DNA of 16,624 bases. Origin: Wenzhouxiangella sp. Its GTDB lineage: Bacteria > Pseudomonadota > Gammaproteobacteria > Xanthomonadales > Wenzhouxiangellaceae. Of the stretch, positions 1 to 7,569 are shown one piece after another; positions within the stretch are counted from its first letter, which is position 1, and each line of letters begins with the position of its first letter. A program made the translations under genes and the position numbers. The stretch spans positions 1 through 16,624 of the forward strand of contig SKKV01000118.1 in NCBI GenBank assembly GCA_007123575.1, in the 5' to 3' direction. The notes under the pieces are model-generated. The model saw only the letters and a program-made list of their open reading frames with translations, was not told the origin of the DNA and made no database searches.

Positions 1-196
1 TGAAGTTCGCCAGCGACAGAAACGCTTGATCTGCCAGGAGTCCAGTATCTGCTGGCTGCGGGAAGCTATCGGGAGTGAAGCCGAAGCCACCACCGGGCAG
101 ATTGTTGTCGTTCTGAGCCCAAAAGGCAATGACTTCAGTCTGTGCCGGCGCGCTGGCGCAGCAAATCAGGAAAAGCAGGGCGAGCAGCTTGCGCAT
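1..196 (-). CDS. Exported protein of unknown function, N-terminal part only
   Basis: Reading the minus strand from an ATG at 196 gives an open frame of 65 codons that runs off the left edge. The N-terminus is a convincing signal peptide: MRK, a hydrophobic stretch LLALLFLICC, then small residues ending ASAPAQ with likely cleavage just before or after T20. The mature part begins EVIAFWAQNDNNLPGGGFGF and is rich in Asn, Gly and aromatic residues, as in secreted or surface proteins. I do not recognise the family from this fragment. The ribosome site is poor, with no clear purine-rich box in the 15 bases before the ATG. The gene is divergent from the polyphosphate kinase gene and shares a 174-base intergenic region with it. 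The plus-strand frames here show no such protein-like features. The full gene lies outside the window, so its length and role are open. Confidence 0.6.
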   Translation of the reverse strand, partial: MRKLLALLFLICCASAPAQTEVIAFWAQNDNNLPGGGFGFTPDSFPQPADTGLLADQAFLSLANF

Positions 197-370
197 GTTG
201 AATTCCAGGTTTGTTGAAGTTGGAGCAAGCATCGAGCGCCGAACCGGAACCGATGCGCTGAGCTGTGCATGGTGCCAATCCAGGCCGACGATTGGGTTGC
301 AGGTCGATGAAAATCGGATGACAGGCTTTCGTTTGGTACAAACTGGCTTCGGATGCACAGGAGAAACCCA

Positions 371-1126
371 ATGAACCGACTTGCCGAACTGCCCCTACAC
401 CAGTCCATCGACAAAAAGCACTACCGGCGCCTCCTCAAGGCTTGGCAGTTCGACCTGCTCAGCCTGCAGCAATCGGTACTCCGGCAGGGTGGGCGCATGA
501 TCATCAATGTCGAGGGCATGGACGCGGCCGGCAAGGGCGGAGCCATTCGCCGCCTGGTTGAACGCCTGGACCCGCGCAGCTTCAAGGTTTACCGGATCGG
601 GCCACCGCAGGACTGGGAACAGGCGAGACATTACCTGTACCGGTTCTGGACCCGGATTCCGGGACCAGGCGAGCTGGTGATCTTCGATCGCTCCTGGTAT
701 GGCCGCGTGCTGGTCGAACGCGTTGAAGGTTTTGCGAGTGAAGACGAGTGGCGCCGCGCCTACCGCGAAATCAACGAGTTCGAGCAGTCCCTGGTCGATG
801 CCGGCATCGTGCTGCGCTCGCTCTGGTTCCACATCGACCCCGACGAACAGCTAAAGCGCTTCGAGGCCAGGCTGGCCAACCCGTTCAAGGCCTGGAAAAT
901 GACCGACGAAGACTGGCGCAACCGCAAGCGCTGGGACGATTACATCGATGCGGCCGAAGAGATGTTCGAGCGCACCGACTCAGACCATGCCCCCTGGACC
1001 CTGATCCCGGCCAACTGCAAATACCACGCCCGCCTGACGACCCTGCAGACAGTGGTGACAGCCCTGGCCGAAGAAGCGCGACGTCGCGACATTCCCACTC
1101 ACCGCCTGGCCAGGCCGGCGTTCTGA
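371..1126 (+). CDS. ppk2: Polyphosphate kinase 2 family protein (PPK2)
   Basis: PPK2 enzymes transfer phosphate between inorganic polyphosphate and nucleotides in the cytoplasm, often regenerating ADP/ATP or GTP from polyphosphate. The 251-residue product is one PPK2 domain. The Walker A loop GMDAAGKGG lies at residues 49-57 (Lys55). The Walker B-like segment VIFDRSWYGRVLVERV lies at 103-118 with Asp106 and Arg107. The lid-region signature WRNRKRWDDY lies at 182-191. I chose the ATG at 371 because CAGGAG at 358-363 sits 7 bases before it; an in-frame ATG at 353 would add six residues but has no such site. It lacks the doubled domain of polyphosphate:AMP phosphotransferases, so a single-domain class I or III enzyme is more likely; AMP, ADP or GDP specificity cannot be read from sequence alone. 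It is convergent with the receptor gene, 37 bases away, and appears monocistronic. Confidence 0.93.
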   Translation: MNRLAELPLHQSIDKKHYRRLLKAWQFDLLSLQQSVLRQGGRMIINVEGMDAAGKGGAIRRLVERLDPRSFKVYRIGPPQDWEQARHYLYRFWTRIPGPGELVIFDRSWYGRVLVERVEGFASEDEWRRAYREINEFEQSLVDAGIVLRSLWFHIDPDEQLKRFEARLANPFKAWKMTDEDWRNRKRWDDYIDAAEEMFERTDSDHAPWTLIPANCKYHARLTTLQTVVTALAEEARRRDIPTHRLARPAF

Positions 1127-1153
1127 CGCACCCCCACCGTGGCAGGGGCGCGT
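1126..1153. terminator. Hairpin between convergent ppk2 and receptor genes
   Basis: The bases from the ppk2 stop codon onward form a stem. ACGCACCCC at 1126-1134 pairs with GGGGCGCGT at 1145-1153, with one A-C mismatch, and an inner CCAC/GTGG pairing tightens the loop. No T-tract follows on either strand. Its place between two convergent stop codons suggests a two-way transcription stop, but the evidence is structural only. Confidence 0.35.
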
Positions 1154-1163
1154 TGGCAAAGGA

Positions 1164-4100
1164 TCAGAAGCGCGCGGTCAGGCCGACGAAGTACTCGCGT
1201 CCGACAATGCCGACGGGATAGAATCGCGAGGTGGATACCGGTGTCTTGTCAAACACGTTGTTGACGCCCGCCACGATGCGATATTGATCCTGCCAGGTGT
1301 AAGCGGCAGTAAAGTCATGGCGCCACATGTCGCCCGCCCAGGCGTTTTCGACATTGTCGACGTTGGTGTTGTCGAGGCGCGGCGAGAACTCCAGGAACTT
1401 GCCCCAGTAGCGGGCCTGCCAGTTCAGGGTCAGGTTGTCCCAGCGCCAGCGCGCGAAGGTGCTGAAGGCGTTGCGCGGCTGGCCATCCTCGTAGAGCCGG
1501 TCGTTGACGATGGAATCATCGACCGGATCCTCGAAGCGCTCCAGCTTGCGCACCCAGTTGCCGGTGATGCCGAAGGTCAGGCTGCCGTACGGCGCCATCG
1601 CCTCAGCCAGGTCGCCCAGCTCAAACCGATAACGCGCGGTGTAGTCGATGCCTTGAGTGACGATCGAGGCGAAGTTCAGCTGGCTGCTGATAAAGGAATT
1701 AAACCCCAGGAACGTCGGTGAGCCGGGGTCTCGATCACGCGTGAACTGCTCGCAGAACTGGTTCGGGAAGGTCGCGGCGTCGTAGCAGGCATTGACCAAT
1801 TGCTGGACGCCGATCGAGGCGATGGCGTCGTTGATTTCAATGTCATACCAGTCGACGCTGAGCGCGAAACCTGGCAGGAAACGCGGCTCCAGTACAACGC
1901 CGAAGGTGAAGGTATCTGCCGTTTCCACATCCAGGTCGGGGTTGCCGCCGGAAAATCCGGAAAAGCGCGCGGTGAGCGGGTCCTGGAAGTTGGGCGGCAG
2001 GCCATCGGCGGCGCAGTTGATGGGGCGGTTCGGCGTGCCATCACCGAGGTTCGCCTGGTCGCAAGGGTCGGCCGGGCGCGCGGTCGCCGGTTGCAACGGC
2101 GAAAACAGCTCGTTGATGTTGGGTGCCCGGACGGTCTGGGCATAGGTCGTTCGGAAACGAACATCCCGAACCGGTGCCCAGGACATGCGCATGTTCCAGG
2201 CATCGGTGCTACCCAGGGTGGAGTAGTTGGAATAGCGGTAGGCTGCATCCAGGGTCAGCTCCTCGGCAAAGGGCTGGTCTCTCAGCAGCGGCACCGACAC
2301 TTCGAAAAACACGTCCCAGACGTTGAAGTCGCCGGACACGTTATCGGTTGGCGCATCGATCGGGAACACGCGCGAGGCCGTGTCCAGGATCCCCAGCGGA
2401 TCGGGCTCGGGCAGTTCGAAACCGTCAGCGCGGAATCGGCTTTCTTCCATTCGATACTCGACGCCTGCTGCCAGGCCCAGCGGGCCGGCCGGCAAGGAGA
2501 ACCAGTCGGAGCTGTCGCCCACAACAAAGCCTGACAGCACGGTCTGCTCGATCCGGCGCTTGCGCTTCATGTCGACGATCACGAAATCAATCGCCGCCTG
2601 GCTGGGCGCGCCCACCCCGAAGACATTGAGCGGCTGACACTGGCCAGCGCCCGGGGTGAAGGTCAGAAAGTCACGAAACGGACCTGCGCTGCGCAGAAAC
2701 GAACCTGCGGGAATCGCGTCGGGATCAAGTTCTGAGCGGCAGACAATGTTGCCAGTGGCCGGGTCGACGACCGCATCGACCGCTGCGTAATAACGATCGA
2801 GCGCCAGCCCGGTAAAGTCGGTGTCGGCCTGGGTTCGCCCGTAGTTGATCGAGACTTCGTAATCGAAGGGCAAATCACCGATGGCCCCTTCCAGCCCGGC
2901 CACGAAGCGCATGGTTTCGCGGGTTGCCTTGCTGGTCCGGCGCCCCAGGTCGGTCATGTCGCGGCCGACCAGGATGTTGACCCGATCCAGCTCGATCAGG
3001 TCCGGGTTGTTGTTGGCAAATTCGACAATCGGATCGCGCAGGCTCTGCGGAATGAAAGCGTTGTCCCAGCGCAGCACGTGTGAATCGAAAAAACCCTGGA
3101 CTGCTTCCGAACCGTCATTCACCGTCCGCGAACGAACGTACTTGCCCTCGAAGAAAGCGCGCGCACCCGGCGTAATGTCGTAGCGCGAGGTCAGATTGAA
3201 GGCCAGGCGACGGTCGTCGGGGGTAATGGACTGGCCATCGCGGCCGCCGGCGGTCCCATCGCCACCAAAGGCATTTTGCGCGCCGGCCAACAGGCCATCC
3301 TGGAAGACATCGATCGGACCATTGGGGTCGCGCATGACGTGGCAGCCGGCAAAGAAGCCGAAACGCTGCAGGATAACGCCGTTGACCGTTTCCAGACAGT
3401 CTTCCATGCCACTGTTGTTGACGTCGAAAATCAACCCCGTGGGCCCGCGGTTGACCGCGATCGGCGAGCCGAAGTATTCGAAGTCAACGCCTGGGAAGGC
3501 AGACAGGAACTCGTCGCCGAACCAGTCGACGCCGATGATCGAACCGTAACTACTGAGGTTGAAGCGCGGAAACGGCAGAATGCTGAAGCGTGGGATATCG
3601 ACGATGCGGTTGCACAAGGCATCCCGGCCAGCGCCGAGCGTGGCATCGCCGTCGTCGCAAAAGCTTGAAATGCTGCTGCCCAGCAGCAGCGGATCCAGGC
3701 CGAATTGGGAGATATCATCGGACTGGATAAATCTCATCGGGTTGTCCCATAGACCAGCTAGCCGATCACCGCGGGTATGGGAGCGATCACCCTGGAGCAG
3801 ACCATCGCTATCTTCAAGCCCAAGAGACATGGTGATGTTACCGCGATCGCCATCGAAATTCTGGCCCCAGGTCAGGTTCAACAAGCGACGGTCGGCGTCG
3901 CCGCGATGCGACAGGTTGTATTGGGCCTGGACGTCGAAGCCCTCGAAGTCATCCTTGAGAATGAAATTCACCGCGCCGGTTACCGCATCAGCACCATAGA
4001 TCGCCGAGGCACCGCCGGTCAGCACCTCCACTCGGTCAACCAGGGCGGCCGGAAGGTGTTGACATCGACCGCGCCACTGCCGGCCAGACCAGCGACATGA

Positions 4101-4288
4101 CGGCGGCCGTTGACCAGGGTAAGCGTGCGCACCGACCCCAGGTTGCGGAGATTGAGAATGCCCGCGCCGGCCGCACCGGCGGCATTCTGGTTGGCGGCGG
4201 TGTTGTTAGACCCGAGCAAGGCCGGCAGGCTGTTGACCACGTCGATCACGTTGATCTCGCCCGATAACTCAATGTCTTCGGAGTCCAC
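1164..4288 (-). pseudogene. TonB-dependent outer-membrane receptor, frameshifted and missing its N-terminus
   Basis: These receptors import iron complexes, vitamins or oligomers across the outer membrane using energy passed through TonB. The first fragment (GTG at 4288 to about 4052) encodes the start of the plug: SEDIELSGEINVIDVVNSLPALL, then RTLTLVNGRRHVAGLAGSG. The second (about 4050 to 1164) resumes in another frame with PAALVDRVEVLTGGASAIYG, then the plug end DAVTGAVNFIL and about 900 residues of beta-barrel ending in GLTARF, with the C-terminal Phe usual for outer-membrane proteins. One missing C next to 4051-4052 joins the fragments perfectly. No signal peptide or TonB box is found in any frame up to the preceding gene. 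The frame opens only after a stop at 4328-4330 and has no ATG, and the GTG at 4288 lacks a ribosome site. The substrate cannot be told. The long barrel frame is otherwise clean, so the damage is recent or partly an assembly error. Confidence 0.85.
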
Positions 4289-4426
4289 CGACTGGATCGG
4301 CGCTGGCGAGACTCCTTTTGGGTGCGCTCACGCTAAAAAGTAACCCAACTGTCACCTTGATGCAACGCACAAACCCATCGATCAGGCAAAATTTAGCCTC
4401 AGGACATCACTCGCGACCAGAATCTT

Positions 4427-4445
4427 AAGCCTGATAAGGCTTTTT
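4427..4445. terminator. Hairpin with T-run after the degQ stop codon
   Basis: AAGCCT at 4427-4432 and AGGCTT at 4437-4442 form a perfect 6-bp stem around a GATA loop. A run of five T at 4441-4445 follows on the plus strand. It lies 8 bases beyond the degQ stop and before the receptor remnant, so it should end degQ transcription. However, the T-run favours plus-strand transcripts, for which no gene is seen nearby. Confidence 0.35.
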
Positions 4446-4452
4446 CAGAGCA

Positions 4453-5811
4453 CTACAGCAGGACCAGATAAGCGACGCCACGCCGCCGTATTTCCAAACT
4501 GAGCTCTCGATCGCCAGGTACCGGGAACTGGGCACGCATTTCGCCAAGATGACGCACAGCCTGGCGGTTGACAGCCACGATTACGTCGCCGGCGCGCAGT
4601 CCGGCCTCCCAGGCGTGCGAGTTGCGACGCACCTCTTCGATCAGCACGCCGAGAGAGAGCGCGCGGTCGGGCATGCGGACCAGGGCAACACCGTTTAGGC
4701 GCTCGTCCAGGCGGACACCGGAAATGCGCGCATCCAGGTCTTCCTCGATTCGCACCCGAACCTCATCTCGCCGACCTTCGCGCACAAAGCTGACCGCTAC
4801 CTCCGTGCCTACTGATAACAGACCTTCAAGATTACGAAGCGCCTGACTATTGGCGACCGGCCTGCCGTCAACCGCTTTGACTACATCACCGGCCTGCAGG
4901 TCGGCCTCGGCCAGGGCGGAATCGGGACGAACCCTGGTGATCACCACGCCGTCGCGGCCATCGATACCCAACGCGTCCCTTAGCTCACCGCTCAGATCCT
5001 GCACCTCTATGCCCAGCGAACCTCGACGAACTTCACCGAACTCGACCAGCTGGGCCATGACATGATGCGCCGTGCTTGCCGGGATCGCGAACCCGATACC
5101 CACGTTGCCACCCGACGGGGTGAAAATCGCGGTATTGATGCCGATCAGTCGCCCTGCCAGGTCAATCAGCGCGCCGCCGGAATTGCCGGGGTTGATCGAC
5201 GCATCCGTCTGAATGAAGTTCTGATATTCCAGGCCACGCAGGCCGGACCGCCCCAGTGCCGACACGATCCCCGAAGTCACAGTCTGACCAAGGCCGAAAG
5301 GATTGCCCACCGCAACCACAAAATCTCCTACCCGCAGCCGCTCCGAGTCAGCCAAGGGCAGCTGGTGCAGCTCATCGGCGCGAATCCGGATAACGGCTAG
5401 ATCGGTGTCGCGGTCGGCGCCAACCAGTTCGGCCGAGAACTCGCGTCCATCCTGCAGCGTCACGGCAATGTCGTCGGCACCGTCAATGACATGATTGTTG
5501 GTGAGGATCAGCCCCTCACCGCCATCGACGATCACCCCAGAGCCCAGCGACTGCTGAACACGCTCGCGCGGAACGCTGGGCATGTCGAAGAAGCGACGGA
5601 AAAACGGGTCGTCGAAGAACGGACTGGTTCGGACCTGAACCCGGGTGCGAATGTGCACGTTGACCACCGCCGGTGTGACCTGTTCCAGGATTGGCGCCAG
5701 GGAGGGCAGCGGCTGACCGTCCACTTCTGCCGGCAAGGCCGCGACAGCAACGCCGGCAATCATCCCGGTCAGCAAGGCAAGAGTAAAACCGCAGGCTGGT
5801 ATACGAGACAT
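4453..5811 (-). CDS. degQ: Periplasmic serine endoprotease, DegQ/HtrA (Do) family
   Basis: HtrA proteins degrade or hold misfolded proteins in the periplasm, usually as oligomeric cages. The 452-residue length matches E. coli DegQ. A signal peptide covers about residues 1-25 (cleavage near AVAALPA). The trypsin-like domain follows with a complete triad: His107 in TNNHVIDGA, Asp137 in DRDTDLAVI and Ser211 in GNSGGAL. Two PDZ domains lie at about 265-355 (GSLGIEVQDL) and 370-450 (GVLIEEVRRNS, AGLRAGDVIVAVN). The loop before the catalytic His is short, which favours DegQ over DegP. The ATG at 5811 is preceded by GGAAGGAA, 9 bases away. The gene stands alone: upstream is the divergent HNH gene, downstream the broken receptor, 164 bases away. 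I see no convincing sigma-E promoter in the upstream 200 bases. Confidence 0.93.
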   Translation of the reverse strand: MSRIPACGFTLALLTGMIAGVAVAALPAEVDGQPLPSLAPILEQVTPAVVNVHIRTRVQVRTSPFFDDPFFRRFFDMPSVPRERVQQSLGSGVIVDGGEGLILTNNHVIDGADDIAVTLQDGREFSAELVGADRDTDLAVIRIRADELHQLPLADSERLRVGDFVVAVGNPFGLGQTVTSGIVSALGRSGLRGLEYQNFIQTDASINPGNSGGALIDLAGRLIGINTAIFTPSGGNVGIGFAIPASTAHHVMAQLVEFGEVRRGSLGIEVQDLSGELRDALGIDGRDGVVITRVRPDSALAEADLQAGDVVKAVDGRPVANSQALRNLEGLLSVGTEVAVSFVREGRRDEVRVRIEEDLDARISGVRLDERLNGVALVRMPDRALSLGVLIEEVRRNSHAWEAGLRAGDVIVAVNRQAVRHLGEMRAQFPVPGDRELSLEIRRRGVAYLVLL

Positions 5812-5873
5812 ACGCAGTGATTCCTTCCAATTTGAACGACTTTGACTCTGCCGAGGTGGGGTTGTTTCGAATC

Positions 5874-5885
5874 TGGCTCAAGCCA
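5874..5885. repeat. Short inverted repeat upstream of degQ
   Basis: TGGCTCAAGCCA reads as TGGCT, a 2-base centre, then AGCCA: a perfect 5+5 inverted repeat 62 bases before the degQ start. It could be a protein-binding site, but arms this short can arise by chance and no matching regulator is visible. Confidence 0.25.
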
Positions 5886-5928
5886 ATTCACCAAACCGAC
5901 ATCATCTCCATTTAGCGTTGGCTTGCAT

Positions 5929-5956
5929 TTGACCGGGAAGCATGGTCATATACAGT
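5929..5956 (+). promoter_or_regulatory. Putative sigma70 promoter for the HNH-exonuclease unit
   Basis: TTGACC at 5929-5934 matches five of six bases of the -35 consensus. TACAGT at 5951-5956 matches four of six at -10, with a 16-base spacer. Transcription would begin near 5963, leaving a leader of about 50 bases before the ATG at 6012. The call is by eye and was not scored against background. Confidence 0.4.
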
Positions 5957-5973
5957 AATCGACAGCAAGCTTC

Positions 5974-5987
5974 CCCAACATGTTGGG
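5974..5987. promoter_or_regulatory. 14-bp perfect palindrome, candidate operator
   Basis: CCCAACATGTTGGG is a perfect palindrome. It lies about 20 bases after the putative -10 box and 24 bases before the HNH start codon, a place where a dimeric repressor would block transcription. It could also form a small hairpin in the leader RNA. I do not recognise a regulator for this motif. Confidence 0.35.
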
Positions 5988-6011
5988 CTTGAGCAATCGA
6001 TGGAGCACTAG

Positions 6012-6620
6012 ATGTTGAGTTTCGATCAACAGGTCTTGCGAACCGACGTCACCGGCATGCCGCTGGAGTGGATCGGTTACCAGGATGCGGTCAAGCTGAT
6101 TGTGCTTGGCCAGGTCAGCTATGCGCTGGGGCGGGTGCTGTATCGTCTGCACGGCGGCGTCAACGCGGCAACCGGTTGCCGAACCGAAATCCCGGTCAAC
6201 GCCATCGTCGCCACTCAAGGCTCGCACCCGAACGCCCACCAGTTCTACGACCGCTACACGCCGCCGCTGTCGAACCGCGCCCTATTCCGCCGTGACGAGA
6301 ATATCTGCCTGTACTGCGGCAATCGTTTCCAGGTGCGCGATCTGTCGCGCGATCACGTCAAGCCCCTGGCCCAGGGCGGTGTCGATACCTGGGAAAACGT
6401 GGTCACTTCCTGCAAGCGCTGCAACAATCATAAGGGCGCACGCACGCCCGAGCAGGCCGGCATGCAGTTGCTGGCCATTCCGTTCGCGCCGACCCACGCC
6501 GAATATGTCTATCTGCAAGGTCGCAAGATTCTAGCTGACCAGATGGAGTTTTTGCTCGCCCACTTTCCGCGCCACTCGGTGCTGCGCCGACGGCTGTCAC
6601 AGGGTAAGGTATTGACTTAG
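6012..6620 (+). CDS. HNH endonuclease family protein
   Basis: HNH proteins cut nucleic acid with a beta-beta-alpha-metal fold. The 202-residue product carries the domain at about residues 90-145. Two zinc-binding pairs frame it: Cys99-x2-Cys102 (CLYC) and Cys134-x2-Cys137 (CKRC). The core is SRDHVKPLAQGG with Asp114 and His115, followed by TWENVVTSC and CNNHKG with Asn129, Asn138 and His140. All expected metal and zinc ligands are present. The N-terminal 85 residues (VLGQVSYALGRV and following) are typical of stand-alone chromosomal HNH proteins of proteobacteria with unknown target. GGAG at 6002-6005 sits 6 bases before the ATG at 6012. The exonuclease gene follows after 18 bases, so the two are probably co-transcribed. 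A role in repair or in defence against foreign DNA is possible; sequence alone does not decide, and no methyltransferase or restriction partner is nearby. Confidence 0.88.
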   Translation: MLSFDQQVLRTDVTGMPLEWIGYQDAVKLIVLGQVSYALGRVLYRLHGGVNAATGCRTEIPVNAIVATQGSHPNAHQFYDRYTPPLSNRALFRRDENICLYCGNRFQVRDLSRDHVKPLAQGGVDTWENVVTSCKRCNNHKGARTPEQAGMQLLAIPFAPTHAEYVYLQGRKILADQMEFLLAHFPRHSVLRRRLSQGKVLT

Positions 6621-6638
6621 CCCAACAGCGAGCCTGCC

Positions 6639-7547
6639 GTGAGTGACGCCCGGACGAACCGTCCTGCCTACCTCGTTGATGCCAGCGTTTACGTTTTCCG
6701 CGCCTGGTTCTCCATGCCTGATCGGTTTGCCGACCAAGCCGGCAACCCAACCAATGCGGTCTACGGTTTTGCCCGCTTTCTTTGCGAGCTGGTCGAGCAA
6801 ACGAAGGCGACGGACCTGGCCGTCGCTTTCGACGAGTCGCTGACCACTTCTTTTCGCAACGACATCTACCCGCACTACAAGGCCAACCGCGACCCGGCCC
6901 CGGATGAGCTCAAGCGCCAGTTTGGCTGGTGCAAGGATTTGGCCCGCCATGCCGGCCTGCCGGTTTATGCTGATGACCAGTTCGAAGCCGACGACCTGAT
7001 TGCCAGCCTGGCAGCCCACTGTCGGCAGCAACAACACCCGGTCTGCGTAGTGACCGGCGACAAGGACCTGGCCCAACTCGTGGGCGAAAACGATGAATGG
7101 TGGGATTTTGCCCGGCGCCGCCGGCTGGACGCAGCCGGCGTTTTCGAGCACTTCGGCGTGCACCCGGTCCAGATCGCCGACTTCCTCGCTCTGACCGGTG
7201 ACAGCGTCGACAACATTCCAGGCATTCCTGGGGTTGGGCCGAAAACGGCGGTCGCCCTGCTAGGTCATTTTGGCAGCCTGGATGCGCTTTACCAGCGCCT
7301 CGAAGAGGTCGCATGGCTAAAAATCCGCGGCGCCAAGACCTTGGCAGCCAAATTGCGGCAGCACGAAGCCGTGGCCCGCCTGGCCCGACAATTGACCGGG
7401 CTGGAAACCAAAATCGATCAAGTGCAGCGCGAACCCATCACCCGCCGCAATCGCGGCAACGGCGATGCGCTGGACGCGCTCCTCGACAACCTCGGTTTCG
7501 GGCGCCCGCTGCGCGAGCGCCTGCACCGGCTGCGAGACAGCGCTTAA
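6639..7547 (+). CDS. xni: 5'-3' exonuclease / flap endonuclease, Xni (ExoIX)-like
   Basis: This family shares the 5' nuclease fold of DNA polymerase I and cleaves flaps or 5' ends during replication and repair. The 302-residue protein is a stand-alone nuclease. Metal-binding acids lie at Asp14 (VDASVYVFRAW), Asp65 (AFDES), Glu116, Asp118 and Asp119 (FEADDL), Asp141 and Asp143 (TGDKDL), and Asp188 and Asp191 (TGDSVDN). The helix-three-turn-helix DNA-binding motif GIPGVGPKTA is at 195-204. Helical-arch residues HYKANRDPAP (79-88) are present. Unlike E. coli Xni, which has lost one conserved acid, the acidic set looks complete, so it may act like a polA 5' nuclease domain. The start is GTG at 6639 with a weak ribosome site. 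It is probably translated from the HNH transcript. The xni symbol is by similarity; a stand-alone polA-like 5' nuclease is the alternative name. Confidence 0.88.
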   Translation: MSDARTNRPAYLVDASVYVFRAWFSMPDRFADQAGNPTNAVYGFARFLCELVEQTKATDLAVAFDESLTTSFRNDIYPHYKANRDPAPDELKRQFGWCKDLARHAGLPVYADDQFEADDLIASLAAHCRQQQHPVCVVTGDKDLAQLVGENDEWWDFARRRRLDAAGVFEHFGVHPVQIADFLALTGDSVDNIPGIPGVGPKTAVALLGHFGSLDALYQRLEEVAWLKIRGAKTLAAKLRQHEAVARLARQLTGLETKIDQVQREPITRRNRGNGDALDALLDNLGFGRPLRERLHRLRDSA

Positions 7548-7569
7548 GGAAGCTCTGCCAGAGGTTCCT
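7547..7569. terminator. Hairpin between convergent xni-like and propeller genes
   Basis: AGGAA at 7547-7551 pairs with TTCCT at 7565-7569, and CTCT at 7553-7556 pairs with AGAG at 7560-7563. A single G-G mismatch interrupts the stem and the loop is GCC. TTTT follows at 7573-7576 on the plus strand. It fills the whole 21-base gap and overlaps both stop codons, as expected of a compact two-way terminator. Confidence 0.45.

Noticed and set aside
353..370. Earlier ATG for the polyphosphate kinase gene
   Set aside because: The ATG at 371 has a well-spaced CAGGAG site, which lies within the coding extension that the ATG at 353 would imply.
1800..2534. A 244-codon plus-strand frame inside the receptor gene
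   Set aside because: The minus-strand frame carries clear TonB-dependent receptor barrel sequence; the plus frame has no recognisable features.
5941..5962. LexA-like SOS box in front of the HNH gene (TATACAGTA half-site)
   Set aside because: Only one half matches; the bases that should form the CTGT half do not. It is better explained as part of a -10 region.
6012..7547. Restriction-modification or other named defence system around the HNH gene
   Set aside because: No methyltransferase, helicase, sensor or effector gene is adjacent; the other neighbours are housekeeping or envelope genes.
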